DNA of 64,000 nucleotides. Origin: Methylovirgula sp963708155 (GTDB taxonomy: Bacteria; Pseudomonadota; Alphaproteobacteria; Rhizobiales; Beijerinckiaceae). Both the position numbers and the translations under genes were made by a program. Where the stretch lies: assembly GCA_963708155.1 (NCBI GenBank), contig OY970183.1, positions 1-64,000 on the forward strand, in the 5' to 3' direction. Shown here piece by piece: positions 49,226 to 58,675 of the stretch. The stretch's first letter is position 1; every line of letters starts with the position of its first letter. A model generated the notes under the pieces. The model was not told where the DNA came from, searched no databases, and saw only the letters and a list, made by a program, of their open reading frames with translations.

Positions 49226-50353
49226 TCACTTCGTCAGCCGCAAAATATCGTTGTACGTCGCCAAGATCATCAGTCCCAGCACGAAGGTCAGGCCGATCCT
49301 GAAGCCAACCTGCTGGATTCTATCGTTCAGCGCTTTCCCCCGCACCGCCTCGATGGCGTAGTAGAACAAGTGTCCGCCATCGAGCAGCGGGATCGGCAGC
49401 AGGTTAAGGATTCCAATTGAAATTGACAAAACCGCGGCAAGATTGAGGAGAGCTGCAAATCCGACCTTCGCCATTTCCCCCGAAACCTCGGCGATCCGGA
49501 TCGGACCTGACAATTGATCTGTCGATTCGCGGCCGAGGAACAGCCCCCGCACATAGGTTGCCGTCTGGTCGATAACGTACCAGGTCTCGCCCGTCGCGAG
49601 CTTGAAGGACTTGATGAGACCATAGCGCTGGATATGCCAGTTGGCTTCGACCGCCTTGGCCTCGACGCCGAGGACGCCGACATCCGACAAGCCCGTCGCC
49701 GTCGTCAGGCTGCGCCGGCGCGGCGTCGCCACCAGAGTGATATCCTTGCCCTGCCGGGCGACGACGAACGTCAGCGGCACATCGCTCGAAGCCTGAACGA
49801 TGCGCTGAACATCCTCGAAACTGTCGACCTTGCGCCCGTCGATCGAGACAATGATGTCGTTGGGCTTGAACCCGGCCAGTTCGGCGGCGCCGTTGTGGGT
49901 GATCTTGTCGACCTGCGGGATAAGGACGCCGCGGCCATGGATCGCGAAGATTCCGGTGAAGATCACAATCGCGAGGACGAAATTGGCCAGCGGGCCGGCG
50001 ACGACGATGGCGGCGCGCTTCCACACGCTTTGGCCGAAGAACGTCACCTTTCTCTCGGCCTCGGGCATGCTCGCGGCGGCCTCTTCGTCGGTCATCGAGG
50101 CGCCATTGGCATCGCCGTGAAATTTGACATAGCCGCCGAGCGGAAGAACCCCGAGCCGCCAGCGTGTGCCCCAGCGATCCACGAAGCCCGCGATCTCCGG
50201 CCCGAAACCGAGCGAGAAGGCATCGACCTTCACGCCGCACAGCCGCCCGATAATAAAGTGACCCAATTCGTGGAAGAAGACGACGATACCGAGAACGAAG
50301 AGAAAGGGCAGGATATTGCCAGCACCGGCGGCGAGATGAGCCGAAATCGACAT
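49226..50353 (-). CDS. rseP: Site-2 protease RseP
   Basis: RseP is the inner-membrane zinc protease that completes anti-sigma factor cleavage in the envelope stress response. The 375-residue protein has the HExxH motif in VVFFHELGHFIIGRLCGVK (His28, Glu29, His32), a PDZ domain around AELAGFKPNDIIVSIDGRKV, and the LDG-type third ligand in LLPIPLLDGGHLFYYAIE. Four membrane helices. It follows dxr in the conserved dxr-rseP-bamA order. Intact. Confidence 0.96.
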   Translation of the reverse strand: MSISAHLAAGAGNILPFLFVLGIVVFFHELGHFIIGRLCGVKVDAFSLGFGPEIAGFVDRWGTRWRLGVLPLGGYVKFHGDANGASMTDEEAAASMPEAERKVTFFGQSVWKRAAIVVAGPLANFVLAIVIFTGIFAIHGRGVLIPQVDKITHNGAAELAGFKPNDIIVSIDGRKVDSFEDVQRIVQASSDVPLTFVVARQGKDITLVATPRRRSLTTATGLSDVGVLGVEAKAVEANWHIQRYGLIKSFKLATGETWYVIDQTATYVRGLFLGRESTDQLSGPIRIAEVSGEMAKVGFAALLNLAAVLSISIGILNLLPIPLLDGGHLFYYAIEAVRGKALNDRIQQVGFRIGLTFVLGLMILATYNDILRLTK

Positions 50354-50424
50354 TGCATTCCTCTGCGCGCCGGAGGCTGGCCAGACCGTCGACCCGCCGG
50401 CGCAACCTAAGCGGGCATCTGATG

Positions 50425-50443
50425 GCTAACCGAATTGGTTAGC
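50425..50443. repeat. Small hairpin overlapping the dxr stop
   Basis: Perfect 7-bp arms GCTAACC (50425) and GGTTAGC (50437) flank a 5-base spacer at the end of dxr, 72 bp ahead of rseP. No T-run follows on either strand, so it is more likely an mRNA structure than a terminator. Confidence 0.4.
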
Positions 50444-51686
50444 AAGTCGTTAACTTGCCGAAACCTTCGCCCCTCGCCAAGAGGGTCCGGGCACTTTCTC
50501 TTGCAATATGGTCAACGGCCAGAGCTTCCTCAACCGAGGCCGGCTCCGCCGCGCTGCCTTGCCGCAAGGCCGCCTCACAGCAGGCTTCGACCAGGCGGGC
50601 GATATCGTGGAAGGAAATGCGCCGCTCGAGAAAAGCCTCGACCGCGACTTCGTTGGCCGCGTTGAGCACGGTCGGCAGGCCCTGCCCGGTCCGCAAGGCA
50701 TCCAGCGCCACGCGCAGCGCCGGAAAGCGGTCAAAATCCGGCCGCTCGAAGGTCAGCTGTCCCACGGCGGCAAGGTCCAGCCGGCGCGCCCGCGTCGTCA
50801 GCCGCTCCGGATAGGACAGGCAATGGGCGATCGGCACGCGCATGTCGGGCGCGGCGAGGCCGGCGGTTACCGAACCATCGCGGAAGGATACGAGGCCGTG
50901 AACGACCGACTGGGCATGGACGAGAACGTCCAACCGCTCCGCTTCGATGCCGAAAATATGATGCGCTTCAATGACTTCCAGACCTTTGTTCATAAGGCCC
51001 GCGGAATCGATGGTCACTTTCGGACCCATCGCCCAATTTGGGTGTTTCAGCGCCTGCTCGGGCGTTGCCGTGGCGATGGCCTCGGCCGTCCAAGAGCGGA
51101 ACGGGCCGCCGGAGGCCGTCAGGGTCATCATTTCGATCGTATCGATCTCGGCGTCGCCAAGTGCCTGGAAGATCGCATTGTGCTCGCTGTCCACCGGGAG
51201 GAGCCGGGTTCCCATCGCCTTGGCCTGACGGATGAAGGCGGCCCCGGCGCAAACGAGGCATTCCTTGTTGGCGAGCGCGACGGTGCGCCCCGCCGACAGT
51301 GCCGCATAGGTCGGCTCGACCCCGGCCGTTCCGGCGATGGCGCCGACAACTATATCGGCGGGCTGCAAAGCCGCCTCGATGACGGCCTCCCGTCCCGCGC
51401 CGGCCTTGATGCCCGAGCCCTGCAAAGCCTCTTTCAGCGCGCCATAGCCAGATGGATCGGCGAGCGCGGCAAAGCTCGCGCCAAGTTCGCGCGCCACCTT
51501 GGCAAGCGCGATCGGATCGCGGCCGCCGGCGACCGCGACGACATCGAATGCCCCGCTGGAATGCAGGATGATGTCAGCGGTCGAGGTGCCGATCGAGCCG
51601 GTCGCGCCGAGAATCACGACGCTGCGCCGCGCTCCCGGCTTGGGCCGCGGCACGATTTCGTCTTGTACCTCAAATCCCAGGGTCAT
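50439..51686 (-). CDS. dxr: 1-deoxy-D-xylulose 5-phosphate reductoisomerase
   Basis: Dxr makes 2-C-methyl-D-erythritol 4-phosphate in the MEP isoprenoid pathway, supplying the substrate for UppS encoded nearby. The 415-residue protein has the NADPH motif VVILGATGSIGTSTADIIL, the metal-binding block LLPVDSEHNAIFQALGD, substrate loop TASGGPFRSWTAEAI, and HPNWAMGPKVTIDSAGLMNK with the conserved lysines and asparagine. NAANEVAVEAFLERRISF is the C-terminal signature. Starts 5 bp after the cdsA stop. Intact. Confidence 0.97.
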   Translation of the reverse strand: MTLGFEVQDEIVPRPKPGARRSVVILGATGSIGTSTADIILHSSGAFDVVAVAGGRDPIALAKVARELGASFAALADPSGYGALKEALQGSGIKAGAGREAVIEAALQPADIVVGAIAGTAGVEPTYAALSAGRTVALANKECLVCAGAAFIRQAKAMGTRLLPVDSEHNAIFQALGDAEIDTIEMMTLTASGGPFRSWTAEAIATATPEQALKHPNWAMGPKVTIDSAGLMNKGLEVIEAHHIFGIEAERLDVLVHAQSVVHGLVSFRDGSVTAGLAAPDMRVPIAHCLSYPERLTTRARRLDLAAVGQLTFERPDFDRFPALRVALDALRTGQGLPTVLNAANEVAVEAFLERRISFHDIARLVEACCEAALRQGSAAEPASVEEALAVDHIARESARTLLARGEGFGKLTTC

Positions 51687-51691
51687 GCGTT

Positions 51692-52567
51692 TTACATCCA
51701 GTGAAACAGGCCCTCGGCCGGGGTGGGGAACGCCCGCAGCACACCGAGGAAGGCCGCGAAGACGGCCGCGGCGACAAATCCATCAACGCGATCCATAAGG
51801 CCGCCGTGGCCAGGAATAAAAGTCCCCGAATCTTTAGCCCCGAAACGCCGCTTCATCCAGGATTCGAAGAGATCGCCGCTCTGCGATACCGCCGCTAGGA
51901 CAAGGCCGAGGAAGAACAGGGCCGGATCCGGCCGCAGCGCCTCAAGCTGCGTGAATTGCGCGGCGACGGCGAGAAAGCCAAGGCCGATCAGCGCGCCCGC
52001 GAGGATGCCCACGCCCGTGCCGGACCAGGTCTTCGAAGGCGAGATATGCGGCAGGAATTTGGGGCCGCCGATCAGCCGCCCGGCGAAATAGGCACAAGCA
52101 TCAGTGCCCCAGACGATGGCGAAAAGCCAGCCGATAGCCCAGCGGCCGAAGGGAAAGGAGCTGCGCAGCGTCAGCACGGCGAGAATCAGCGCGCCCGCGT
52201 AAGCGACCCCAAGCCCCGACCAGAGGCGCTGCCCTGGGCCGGCCTGGAAAGCGCTGACGATCGCCGCGGCGATGATGATCAGGACAGCGAACCCCGACGC
52301 CTGCGAGCGAATTGCGATAGCGGCGGCGATCAGCGACAGCGTCCCGATGGCGAGGCGCGCGTCCAGATTGGCGCCACCGACGATCCGCTGCCACTCGAAA
52401 TGCACGACGAGCGCGGCGATAAGCCAGACGATGAAAAAGGTGATGCTGCCAACCCACCAGGACAAGGTCGCAACCGCGATAAGTACTGCCGCGGAGCCGA
52501 GGCGCGGGCCGAGATCGGCAAGCCGTGTCCGCAGCGCACGCGCCGCCGCCTCATCCGGATTGGTCAT
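51692..52567 (-). CDS. cdsA: Phosphatidate cytidylyltransferase
   Basis: CdsA makes CDP-diacylglycerol for phospholipid synthesis. A 291-residue polytopic protein with about seven helices. The family signature is at the C-terminal end: MKRRFGAKDSGTFIPGHGGL followed by MDRVDGFVAAAVFAAFLG, with the catalytic aspartates. SPSKTWSGTGVGILAGALIG lies just before. The ATG overlaps the uppS stop by 4 bp (ATGA), showing translational coupling. Intact. Confidence 0.96.
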   Translation of the reverse strand: MTNPDEAAARALRTRLADLGPRLGSAAVLIAVATLSWWVGSITFFIVWLIAALVVHFEWQRIVGGANLDARLAIGTLSLIAAAIAIRSQASGFAVLIIIAAAIVSAFQAGPGQRLWSGLGVAYAGALILAVLTLRSSFPFGRWAIGWLFAIVWGTDACAYFAGRLIGGPKFLPHISPSKTWSGTGVGILAGALIGLGFLAVAAQFTQLEALRPDPALFFLGLVLAAVSQSGDLFESWMKRRFGAKDSGTFIPGHGGLMDRVDGFVAAAVFAAFLGVLRAFPTPAEGLFHWM

Positions 52568-53400
52568 CGGCCGGATTTAGCACTGGCCGAAGTCAAGGTC
52601 ACGCCGCCGAAACGGCGGTCGCGGGCGGAAAATTCCTCGATTGCCGCAGCCAGAGCGGCGCGGTCGAAGTCCGGCCAGTGAATCGGCAGAAAGACGAATT
52701 CGCTATAGGCCGCTTGCCACATCAGGAAATTCGAAAGCCGCTGCTCGCCCGAAGTGCGGATGATGAGATCAGGGTCCGGGATGCCGGCCGTGTCGAGATG
52801 GCTCGCTATGACATCGGCATCGATGCTGTCCGGATCCAGCGTGCCTTCGGCAACCTTCCGGGCAATGAGGCGCATTGCCGCCGTGATCTCTTGCCGGCTG
52901 CCATAATTGAAGGCGACGACAAGATTGAGACCGTTGTTCGCGGCGGTGGAGCTCTCCGCCTCCTCCAACAAAGCCAGAATATCGGGTTTGAGATTGCCGC
53001 GTGTCCCGATGACCTTGATCCTGACCCCCGCGCGCGCAAGCTCGGCAAGATCGTTGCGGATGAAGAATTTCAGCAGCCCCATCAGGTCGCTGATCTCTTC
53101 GACCGGGCGGCTCCAATTCTCCGACGAGAAGCTGTAGACAGTGAGATAATCAAGGCCCAGATCGATCGCGGCACGCACCGTCGCCCGCAGCGCCTCAACC
53201 CCGCGCCGATGGCCTTCGATACGCGGCAGACCGCGGCTCGACGCCCAACGGCCATTACCATCCATGATCACGCCGACATGCCGGGGAACGCGACCCTGCA
53301 GCGGCGGGACATCGCATATCTTTGCGGGCGCGGGCATCGCGGGCTGGGAGCTCGCCGCCTGCGCTGGCTTGACTTGCATTACCGCCTCGGCGCCAGTCAT
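52564..53400 (-). CDS. uppS: Undecaprenyl diphosphate synthase (cis-prenyltransferase)
   Basis: UppS builds the C55 lipid carrier for peptidoglycan and surface glycans. Motifs: HVGVIMDGNGRWASSRGLPR with the catalytic aspartate, GLDYLTVYSFSSENWSRPVE, and DPDLIIRTSGEQRLSNFLMW followed by EFVFLPIHWPDF. The ATG at 53400 gives 278 residues with a 30-residue low-complexity N-terminus; 53424 is an alternative. It is 104 bp downstream of frr. Confidence 0.96.
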   Translation of the reverse strand: MTGAEAVMQVKPAQAASSQPAMPAPAKICDVPPLQGRVPRHVGVIMDGNGRWASSRGLPRIEGHRRGVEALRATVRAAIDLGLDYLTVYSFSSENWSRPVEEISDLMGLLKFFIRNDLAELARAGVRIKVIGTRGNLKPDILALLEEAESSTAANNGLNLVVAFNYGSRQEITAAMRLIARKVAEGTLDPDSIDADVIASHLDTAGIPDPDLIIRTSGEQRLSNFLMWQAAYSEFVFLPIHWPDFDRAALAAAIEEFSARDRRFGGVTLTSASAKSGR

Positions 53401-53504
53401 CTCAATATCTTCCCTGAAAGTCATCTCTCGCAATTGGCATCGAAGTGAGGCCGCAACGCGACATCCCAATCGGCCGCCTGCGCTTTCCGCACGTCCCCGC
53501 GCGA

Positions 53505-54067
53505 TCAGATCTGCATGATTTCTTTTTCCTTGGTCGCCAGAGCAGTGTCGATCTCACCGATATGCTGGTCGGTCGCCTTTTGTACCTCACCGGCATGACG
53601 CTTTTCGTCATCTTCGCTGATCAGCTTGTCTTTCAGCAGACGCTTCAGATCATCGATCCCGTCGCGGCGTACATGGCGCACGGCAACCCGCGCCTCCTCC
53701 GCATAACGGTGCGCGACCTTCACCATCTCCTTGCGGCGCTGCTCATTGAGCTCCGGTATCCGGATGCGCAGGATCTGGCCCTCGGTCACCGGCGAAAGCC
53801 CGAGGTTCGAAATCGCGGATCGCGCGCTCGACCGCGCCGACCATGCCCTTGTCCCAGACCTGAACCGACAGCATCCGCGACTTCAGGCACGCTGATCGTG
53901 GCGAGCTGGTTGATCGACATCGACTGGCCATAGGCATCGACATGGACCGGCTCGATCAGGCTTGCCGAGGCGCGGCCGGTCCGTAGTCCGCCAAGTTCAT
54001 GCTTCAGAGAGGCGATCGCTCCCTGCATCCGGCGCTTTAAATCAGAAAGATCGAACCCGTCACTCAT
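53505..54067 (-). CDS. frr: Ribosome recycling factor, two 1-bp insertions
   Basis: Frr separates ribosomes from mRNA after termination and is essential. MSDGFDLSDLKRRMQGAIAS starts at 54067, with GLRTGRASASLIEPVHVDAY and NQLATISVPE intact. An extra A near 53878 (A to AA) then breaks SRMLSVQVWDKGMVGAVERA, and an extra T near 53815 (TT to TTT) breaks RDSNLGLSPVTEGQILRIRI. The last block RRKEMVKVAHRYAEEARVAV and the end EKEIMQI are normal. With both removed the length is exactly 186 residues, the family value. Confidence 0.95.
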
Positions 54068-54265
54068 CCTTCAACCTTGCCAAGGGGATTTTCCGCCTGC
54101 CGTGCCGTGGCCCGGCCAATTTTGTACGCGCTACGCAGGGCAGCGTCGCTCCGCAGACGCATTTCCGCGAAAACCAGGCGATTGCGGGCGGATATGACCA
54201 CAGAATCCCCTGCTTTGCTATGCCATTTCCCCCGCCGCGCCAAGCCGCACACAAGGCGCGCCGCG

Positions 54266-54988
54266 TCACGGCGTGACGAGCGTCGCCCGGCCTTTGCCTT
54301 GCAGCACGGCGCAAATAGCGCCCGGCTCCTTGATCGAGAAGACGAGAATCGGGATTTTGGTCTCGCGCGCGAGGGCGAAGGCGGCGGTGTCCATGATCGC
54401 GAGATTTTTGGCGATCGCTTCGTCGTGCGTCAGAGTTTCGTAGCGCCGCGCGGCGGGGTCGCGCTTGGGATCGGCGGAATAGACGCCATCGACCTGTGTC
54501 GCCTTAAGGATAACGTCGGCCGAGAGTTCGGCGGCGCGCAACGCCGCGCCGGTATCGGTGGTGAAAAACGGATTGCCGGTGCCCCCGGCGAGCACCACCA
54601 CGCGGCCCTTGCCGAGATGGTGCAGCGCCGCCTGGCGCGAATAAGCCTCGCAGAGCGAGGGCATGGCGACGGCGGAAAGTGCGCGCGCGGCCTGCCCCTG
54701 CTTCTCGATGGCATATTCCATCGCAAGCGCGTTCATGACCGTCGCCAGCATGCCGATCGAATCCGCGCGGGCGCGCTCGATGCCCGTCTCGGCTCCGGCA
54801 ATGCCGCGGAAGAAATTGCCCCCGCCGACGACGACGGCCGTCTCGACCCCGAGCCGCGCCGCGCCCGCGAGATCGGTGGCAATGGCCTCGACCGTGCTGG
54901 CATCGAGCCCGTGGCTGGCCTTGCCCATCAGGGCCTCGCCGGAGAGTTTGACGACGATTCGCCGCCACCTCGGTTTTTTGTCGCTCAT
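54266..54988 (-). CDS. pyrH: Uridylate kinase
   Basis: PyrH phosphorylates UMP to UDP. The 240-residue amino-acid-kinase fold protein begins PRWRRIVVKLSGEALMGK with the P-loop-like GEAL, then VVGGGNFFRGIAGAETGIER and LAGGTGNPFFTTDTGAALRA, and DGVYSADPKRDPAARRYETL near residue 165. Intact. In most relatives pyrH directly follows tsf; here a 4.3-kb plus-strand insert separates them, so pyrH must have its own promoter in the shared divergent region upstream of 54988. Confidence 0.97.
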   Translation of the reverse strand: MSDKKPRWRRIVVKLSGEALMGKASHGLDASTVEAIATDLAGAARLGVETAVVVGGGNFFRGIAGAETGIERARADSIGMLATVMNALAMEYAIEKQGQAARALSAVAMPSLCEAYSRQAALHHLGKGRVVVLAGGTGNPFFTTDTGAALRAAELSADVILKATQVDGVYSADPKRDPAARRYETLTHDEAIAKNLAIMDTAAFALARETKIPILVFSIKEPGAICAVLQGKGRATLVTP

Positions 54989-55193
54989 TAGGTGTCCGTC
55001 GCCTCCAGCGGCGCCTTTCTAGCCGATCGCCCGCCAGTTCCGAAGCTGAAAACCACGAATTTCACCGAAGTTTCACGATGTGCGCCCTCGCCGTCCGGCC
55101 CGTCGACAAGTTCTATTGCGCTCGGACAGCCGACGGGCCACAAGATGCGGACCGGGGCGCTGCCGCGCGCCAAAGAGCCGGATAAGGGGCGAG

Positions 55194-55835
55194 ATGGACG
55201 AGAAGGTCAAAGTCCTGATGATCGAGGACCATCCGATCGTCCGCGACGGCGCGCGTCTCATCTTTCAGCGGCGGCCCGATCTCGAGGTCGTCGAGGCCAG
55301 CACAGTCGCCGACGGTTTCACCGCCAATCGCGATTTCCGTCCGGACGTCATCATCCTCGACATCGGCCTTGGCGAAGGCTCTGGCTTCGACATGATTGCG
55401 GGCCTGCGTGCGGACAACGCCGCCGCGCAGATCATCGTCTTCAGCATGCACGAGACGGCCCCCTTCGTGACGCGGGCGCTCGATATGGGCGCACGCGGCT
55501 ATATCACCAAGAGCGACGAGCCGACGACGATCCTCGCCGCGATCGATTCGGTGCGGAGCGGTTCGGTCTATCTCGGCCGCTCGGTGGCGCAGGCGCTGGC
55601 GCTGGCCAATCTCGAACCGAGCAAAGATCCGCTACGCGAGCTGAGTGGCCGCGAGCGGCAGGTCGTCGCCCTGCTCGGCCAGGGCAAGAGCCTGACGGAA
55701 ATCGCCGCCGCGCTCGACATCGGCTACAAGACGGTCGCCAATACGGTCGCGCTCATCAAGCAGAAACTGAAGATCGGCACCAGCGTGGCGCTGGTCAAAT
55801 TCGCCGTCGAGATGAGCACGCGCCAGCGCGGCTGA
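55194..55835 (+). CDS. NarL/FixJ-type response regulator
   Basis: A 213-residue two-domain regulator. The receiver has the acidic pair and phospho-acceptor Asp56 in VIILDIGLGEGSGFDMI, plus the conserved lysine in GYITKSDEPTTILAA. The output domain is LuxR-type: LSGRERQVVALLGQGKSLTE followed by IAAALDIGYKTVANTVALIK. The ATG at 55194 follows AAGGGG. No sensor kinase adjoins it, so it is an orphan. It is divergent from pyrH and lies 243 bp upstream of a TonB-dependent receptor in the same direction; regulation of that gene is possible but unproven. Confidence 0.93.
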   Translation: MDEKVKVLMIEDHPIVRDGARLIFQRRPDLEVVEASTVADGFTANRDFRPDVIILDIGLGEGSGFDMIAGLRADNAAAQIIVFSMHETAPFVTRALDMGARGYITKSDEPTTILAAIDSVRSGSVYLGRSVAQALALANLEPSKDPLRELSGRERQVVALLGQGKSLTEIAAALDIGYKTVANTVALIKQKLKIGTSVALVKFAVEMSTRQRG

Positions 55836-55884
55836 CGCTTGCCCCGCGACGCTTCATTATTTTCCAATTATCGTTGCTTCCAAA

Positions 55885-55952
55885 TCCCTATTTATTTTGG
55901 GAATATTTCCCGTCTCCCTCTAAATAGTCCTCATATTCCAAATATTTAGGGA
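55885..55952 (+). promoter_or_regulatory. AT-rich leader with nested inverted repeats ahead of the TonB receptor
   Basis: In a GC-rich window this stretch is strikingly AT-rich. TCCCTATTTATTTTGGGA (55885-55902) and TTCCAAATATTTAGGGA (55936-55952) are near-complements of each other, and GGGAA/TTCCC (55899-55911) forms a smaller inverted repeat between them. It lies 125-190 bp ahead of the receptor ATG and just after the response regulator stop. A protein-binding or melting role at the receptor promoter is plausible. Confidence 0.5.
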
Positions 55953-56077
55953 GCACCTGTTGCTGTATTGCACTTGAGAACTCGGGAATTTTGCCATAGC
56001 CCTTGGCAATAATTGAAATATCGATCGGGTGGGATTAGCACGCGCTTTTTCGGCCCACGGCTGCTCTGGGGGGAGTT

Positions 56078-58495
56078 ATGCTATCTGCTGCCGCGCGTTC
56101 TCGCGTTCGTTTCGCATCTGCGTTTGTCATTGCGCTTTCGACCACCGTCTTTTACCTGCCGCGCGCCGTCGCGCAGGAAGCGAGCGGCGAATTGCCGACC
56201 GTCGATGTTGTCGCAACGACTCCCGTGGGTGCTGGCACAAGCGTGCTGAATGTGCCGAGCGAGACGCAGACCATCGACAGCGAGCAGATCGGCAATCTGA
56301 ACCAACCGACGCTGCAGGATGCGCTGGCGATTCGCACCCCGGGCGTTTCGGTCACCGACGCAATCGGCAGCCCGCTGGCACAATCGGTCGATTTCCGTGG
56401 TGAAACCGCCTCCCCCGTGCCGGGCACGCCGCAAGGTCTCGCCGTTTACATGAACGGCGTGCGCATCAACGAAGCCTATGGCGATGTCGTCAATTGGGAT
56501 CTGATCCCGCCGTCTGCGATCAGCCAGGCGCAGATCGTCACCGGCAACCCGGTCTTCGGTCTCAACGCGATCGCCGGCGCAGTCGTCATCCAGATGAAGA
56601 ACGGTTTCAACTAGCAGGGCAACGAGATCGATCTTCAGGGCGGTACGGACTACACCGCCCAGGGCTATGCCCAATACGGCGTTCAGAAAGGCAATTGGGC
56701 CTATTACGTCGATATCGATGGCATCCGCACCAACGGCTATCGCTATTTCGGCCAGTCGGATGCCGAGCGCGCCTATGGCGACATCGGCTACCGCGCCGAA
56801 GGCAACGAGGTGCATTTGAGCATGACGGGCGGCGCCGACGGGCTCGGCGTTGCCGGCACGACGCCGATCGACCTCGTCAATCAGAACTACGCGTCGGTCT
56901 TCACCACGCCGCAGACGACCAATACGACTGCGGAGATGATCACGCTGTCGGATAAATCGCACATCACCCCGACACTGACCTTCAACGGCAATGCCTATTT
57001 CCGCAGCTATGCCCAGGCGCATGTCGACGGCAACGTCAGCGATTTCTACTCCTGCGGGTCAATAGACGTCTGCAACAACAACGACGCCACGCCCACGCCG
57101 ATTGCCGGGCTGCGTGACCCTCTCGGTGGTACAGCCCCGACGGCACACCTCTGGGCGAGATCGACAGCAACTGGACGCGCTCGCTGAGCACCGGCGCGAC
57201 GGCGCAGCTGACCGATACCGACAAGATCTTCGGCCATAACAACACCATCACCGGCGGCGTCAGCATCGACAATGGTTGGACGCATTTTACCGGCAGCAGC
57301 GAATTGGGCACGCTATCGTCGAACCTGGTTGTCCAGGGCGCGGGCATATACATCAATGAGCCCAGCTACGACGTCTCTCCCGCCGATATTCGGACCCAGA
57401 ACACGTATCTCGGCGTCTATGTGCTCGATAATTTCGACATCACCGACAGATTGGGGCTGCATGTCGGTGCCCGCTTCAACGACGCGCAGATCACGCTCGC
57501 CGACCAGACCGGAGAAAACCCGGACCTCAACTCCAGCAATAATTTCAACCGGATCAACCCGGTCGTCGGCCTCACCTACAAGATCACGCCCGATATCTCG
57601 GTTTATGGCAACTATTCGGAAGCCAACCGCGCGCCGACGCCGCTCGAACTCGGCTGTTCGAGTCCCGAGCAACCCTTGCATGATCGACAATTTCCTTGTC
57701 GCGGATCCGCCGTTGCAGCAGATCGTTGCCCGGACCTTTGAAGCCGGTTTCAAGGGCAGCAATCAGATCGCCTGGGCGGCGGCACCGGGCCGGCTCGACT
57801 GGAGCATCAGCGGCTATCACACCGAGAATTACAACGACATCTACAGCGTCCCGAGCATCGTGAGCGGCTTCGGCTATTACACCAACGCCGGCAATACGCT
57901 GCGCGAAGGTGTCGATATCGGCGCCACCTACACGACGGACAAGTGGGACGCTTACGCCAGCTATTCCTACATCAAGGCGACCTTCCTCTCATCGATCACT
58001 CTGGCTTCGCCCAATAATCCTTATGCCGACGGCGACGGCAACATCCAGGTCGAACCCGGCGACAATCTGCCAGGAATTCCGAACCATAAGTTCAAGATCG
58101 GCTTCGATTACGAGGTGCTGCCGAAGTGGAAGATCGGCGCCGATGTCGTCTATCGCTCGGGAGCCTATTTGTTCGGCGACGAAATCAACGCGCTGGGCCA
58201 GATCCCGGGCTACGCCACGTTGAACCTGCGCACCTCCTATCAGGTCAACAAGAACATTCAGGTCTATGGCCTCGTGAACAATGCTCTCGATTATCGGGGC
58301 GCGACCTATGGCACCCTTTGGAACACCGATTCGACGACGAATCAGGTAACGGGGGACTGCGTCCCTGGTCTCATTTGCTCCAGCAATCCGCGTTCGATCA
58401 CCGTCACGCCACCGGTCGAAATCTACGTCGGCATCAAGGCGACGCTGGACGAAGCCCCGCCGCCGGCACCACCCCTCGTCACCGCCAAGTACTGA
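56078..58495 (+). CDS. TonB-dependent outer membrane receptor, interrupted
   Basis: A ligand-gated outer-membrane transporter. A signal peptide (FASAFVIALSTTVFYLPRAV) precedes a plug domain: ELPTVDVVATTPVGAGTSVL, then QDALAIRTPGVSVTDAIGSP, then VYMNGVRINEAYGDVVNWDL and NPVFGLNAIAGAVVIQMKNG. The barrel follows, with NYSEANRAPTPLELGCSS and a C-terminal part ending TPPVEIYVGIKATLDE. Three lesions: an in-frame TAG at codon 179 (56612), a missing base near 57133 (at GGTGGTACAG) and an extra G near 57667. Net length is exactly 806 codons, so the indels cancel. Sequence error or a decaying gene cannot be told apart here. Ligand unknown. Confidence 0.85.
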
Positions 58496-58523
58496 ATTTC
58501 TCCGTTCTCCTGCAACTTCAGAG

Positions 58524-58547
58524 CCGGCGGATTTTCCGCCGGTTTTT
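58524..58547 (+). terminator. Rho-independent terminator after the TonB receptor
   Basis: Stem CCGGCGGA (58524) and TCCGCCGG (58535), 3-base loop, then TTTTT, starting 29 bp after the receptor stop. It ends the receptor transcript and separates it from the metallophosphoesterase gene. Confidence 0.85.
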
Positions 58548-58675
58548 CGTTGGCGGCGAACCTGGCCGATCCCTCGCGATTGTCGCTTGTGGACAGAGAA
58601 GCAAAAGCGCCGGATACCGTGTTAACTTGAGAGTGGCGGCGCGCGCAGGGGGCGCGTTGGCCATATCGAGGCATC

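Noticed and set aside
53505..54067. Programmed frameshifting in frr, tsf or bamA
   Set aside because: None of these families uses it, no slippery heptamer with a stimulatory structure is evident, and the breaks share the same homopolymer pattern as the error-rich left end.
56078..58495. Reading through TAG as a recoded codon in the TonB receptor
   Set aside because: Nothing in the window suggests stop-codon recoding machinery, other genes use TAG as a normal stop, and the gene also carries indels.
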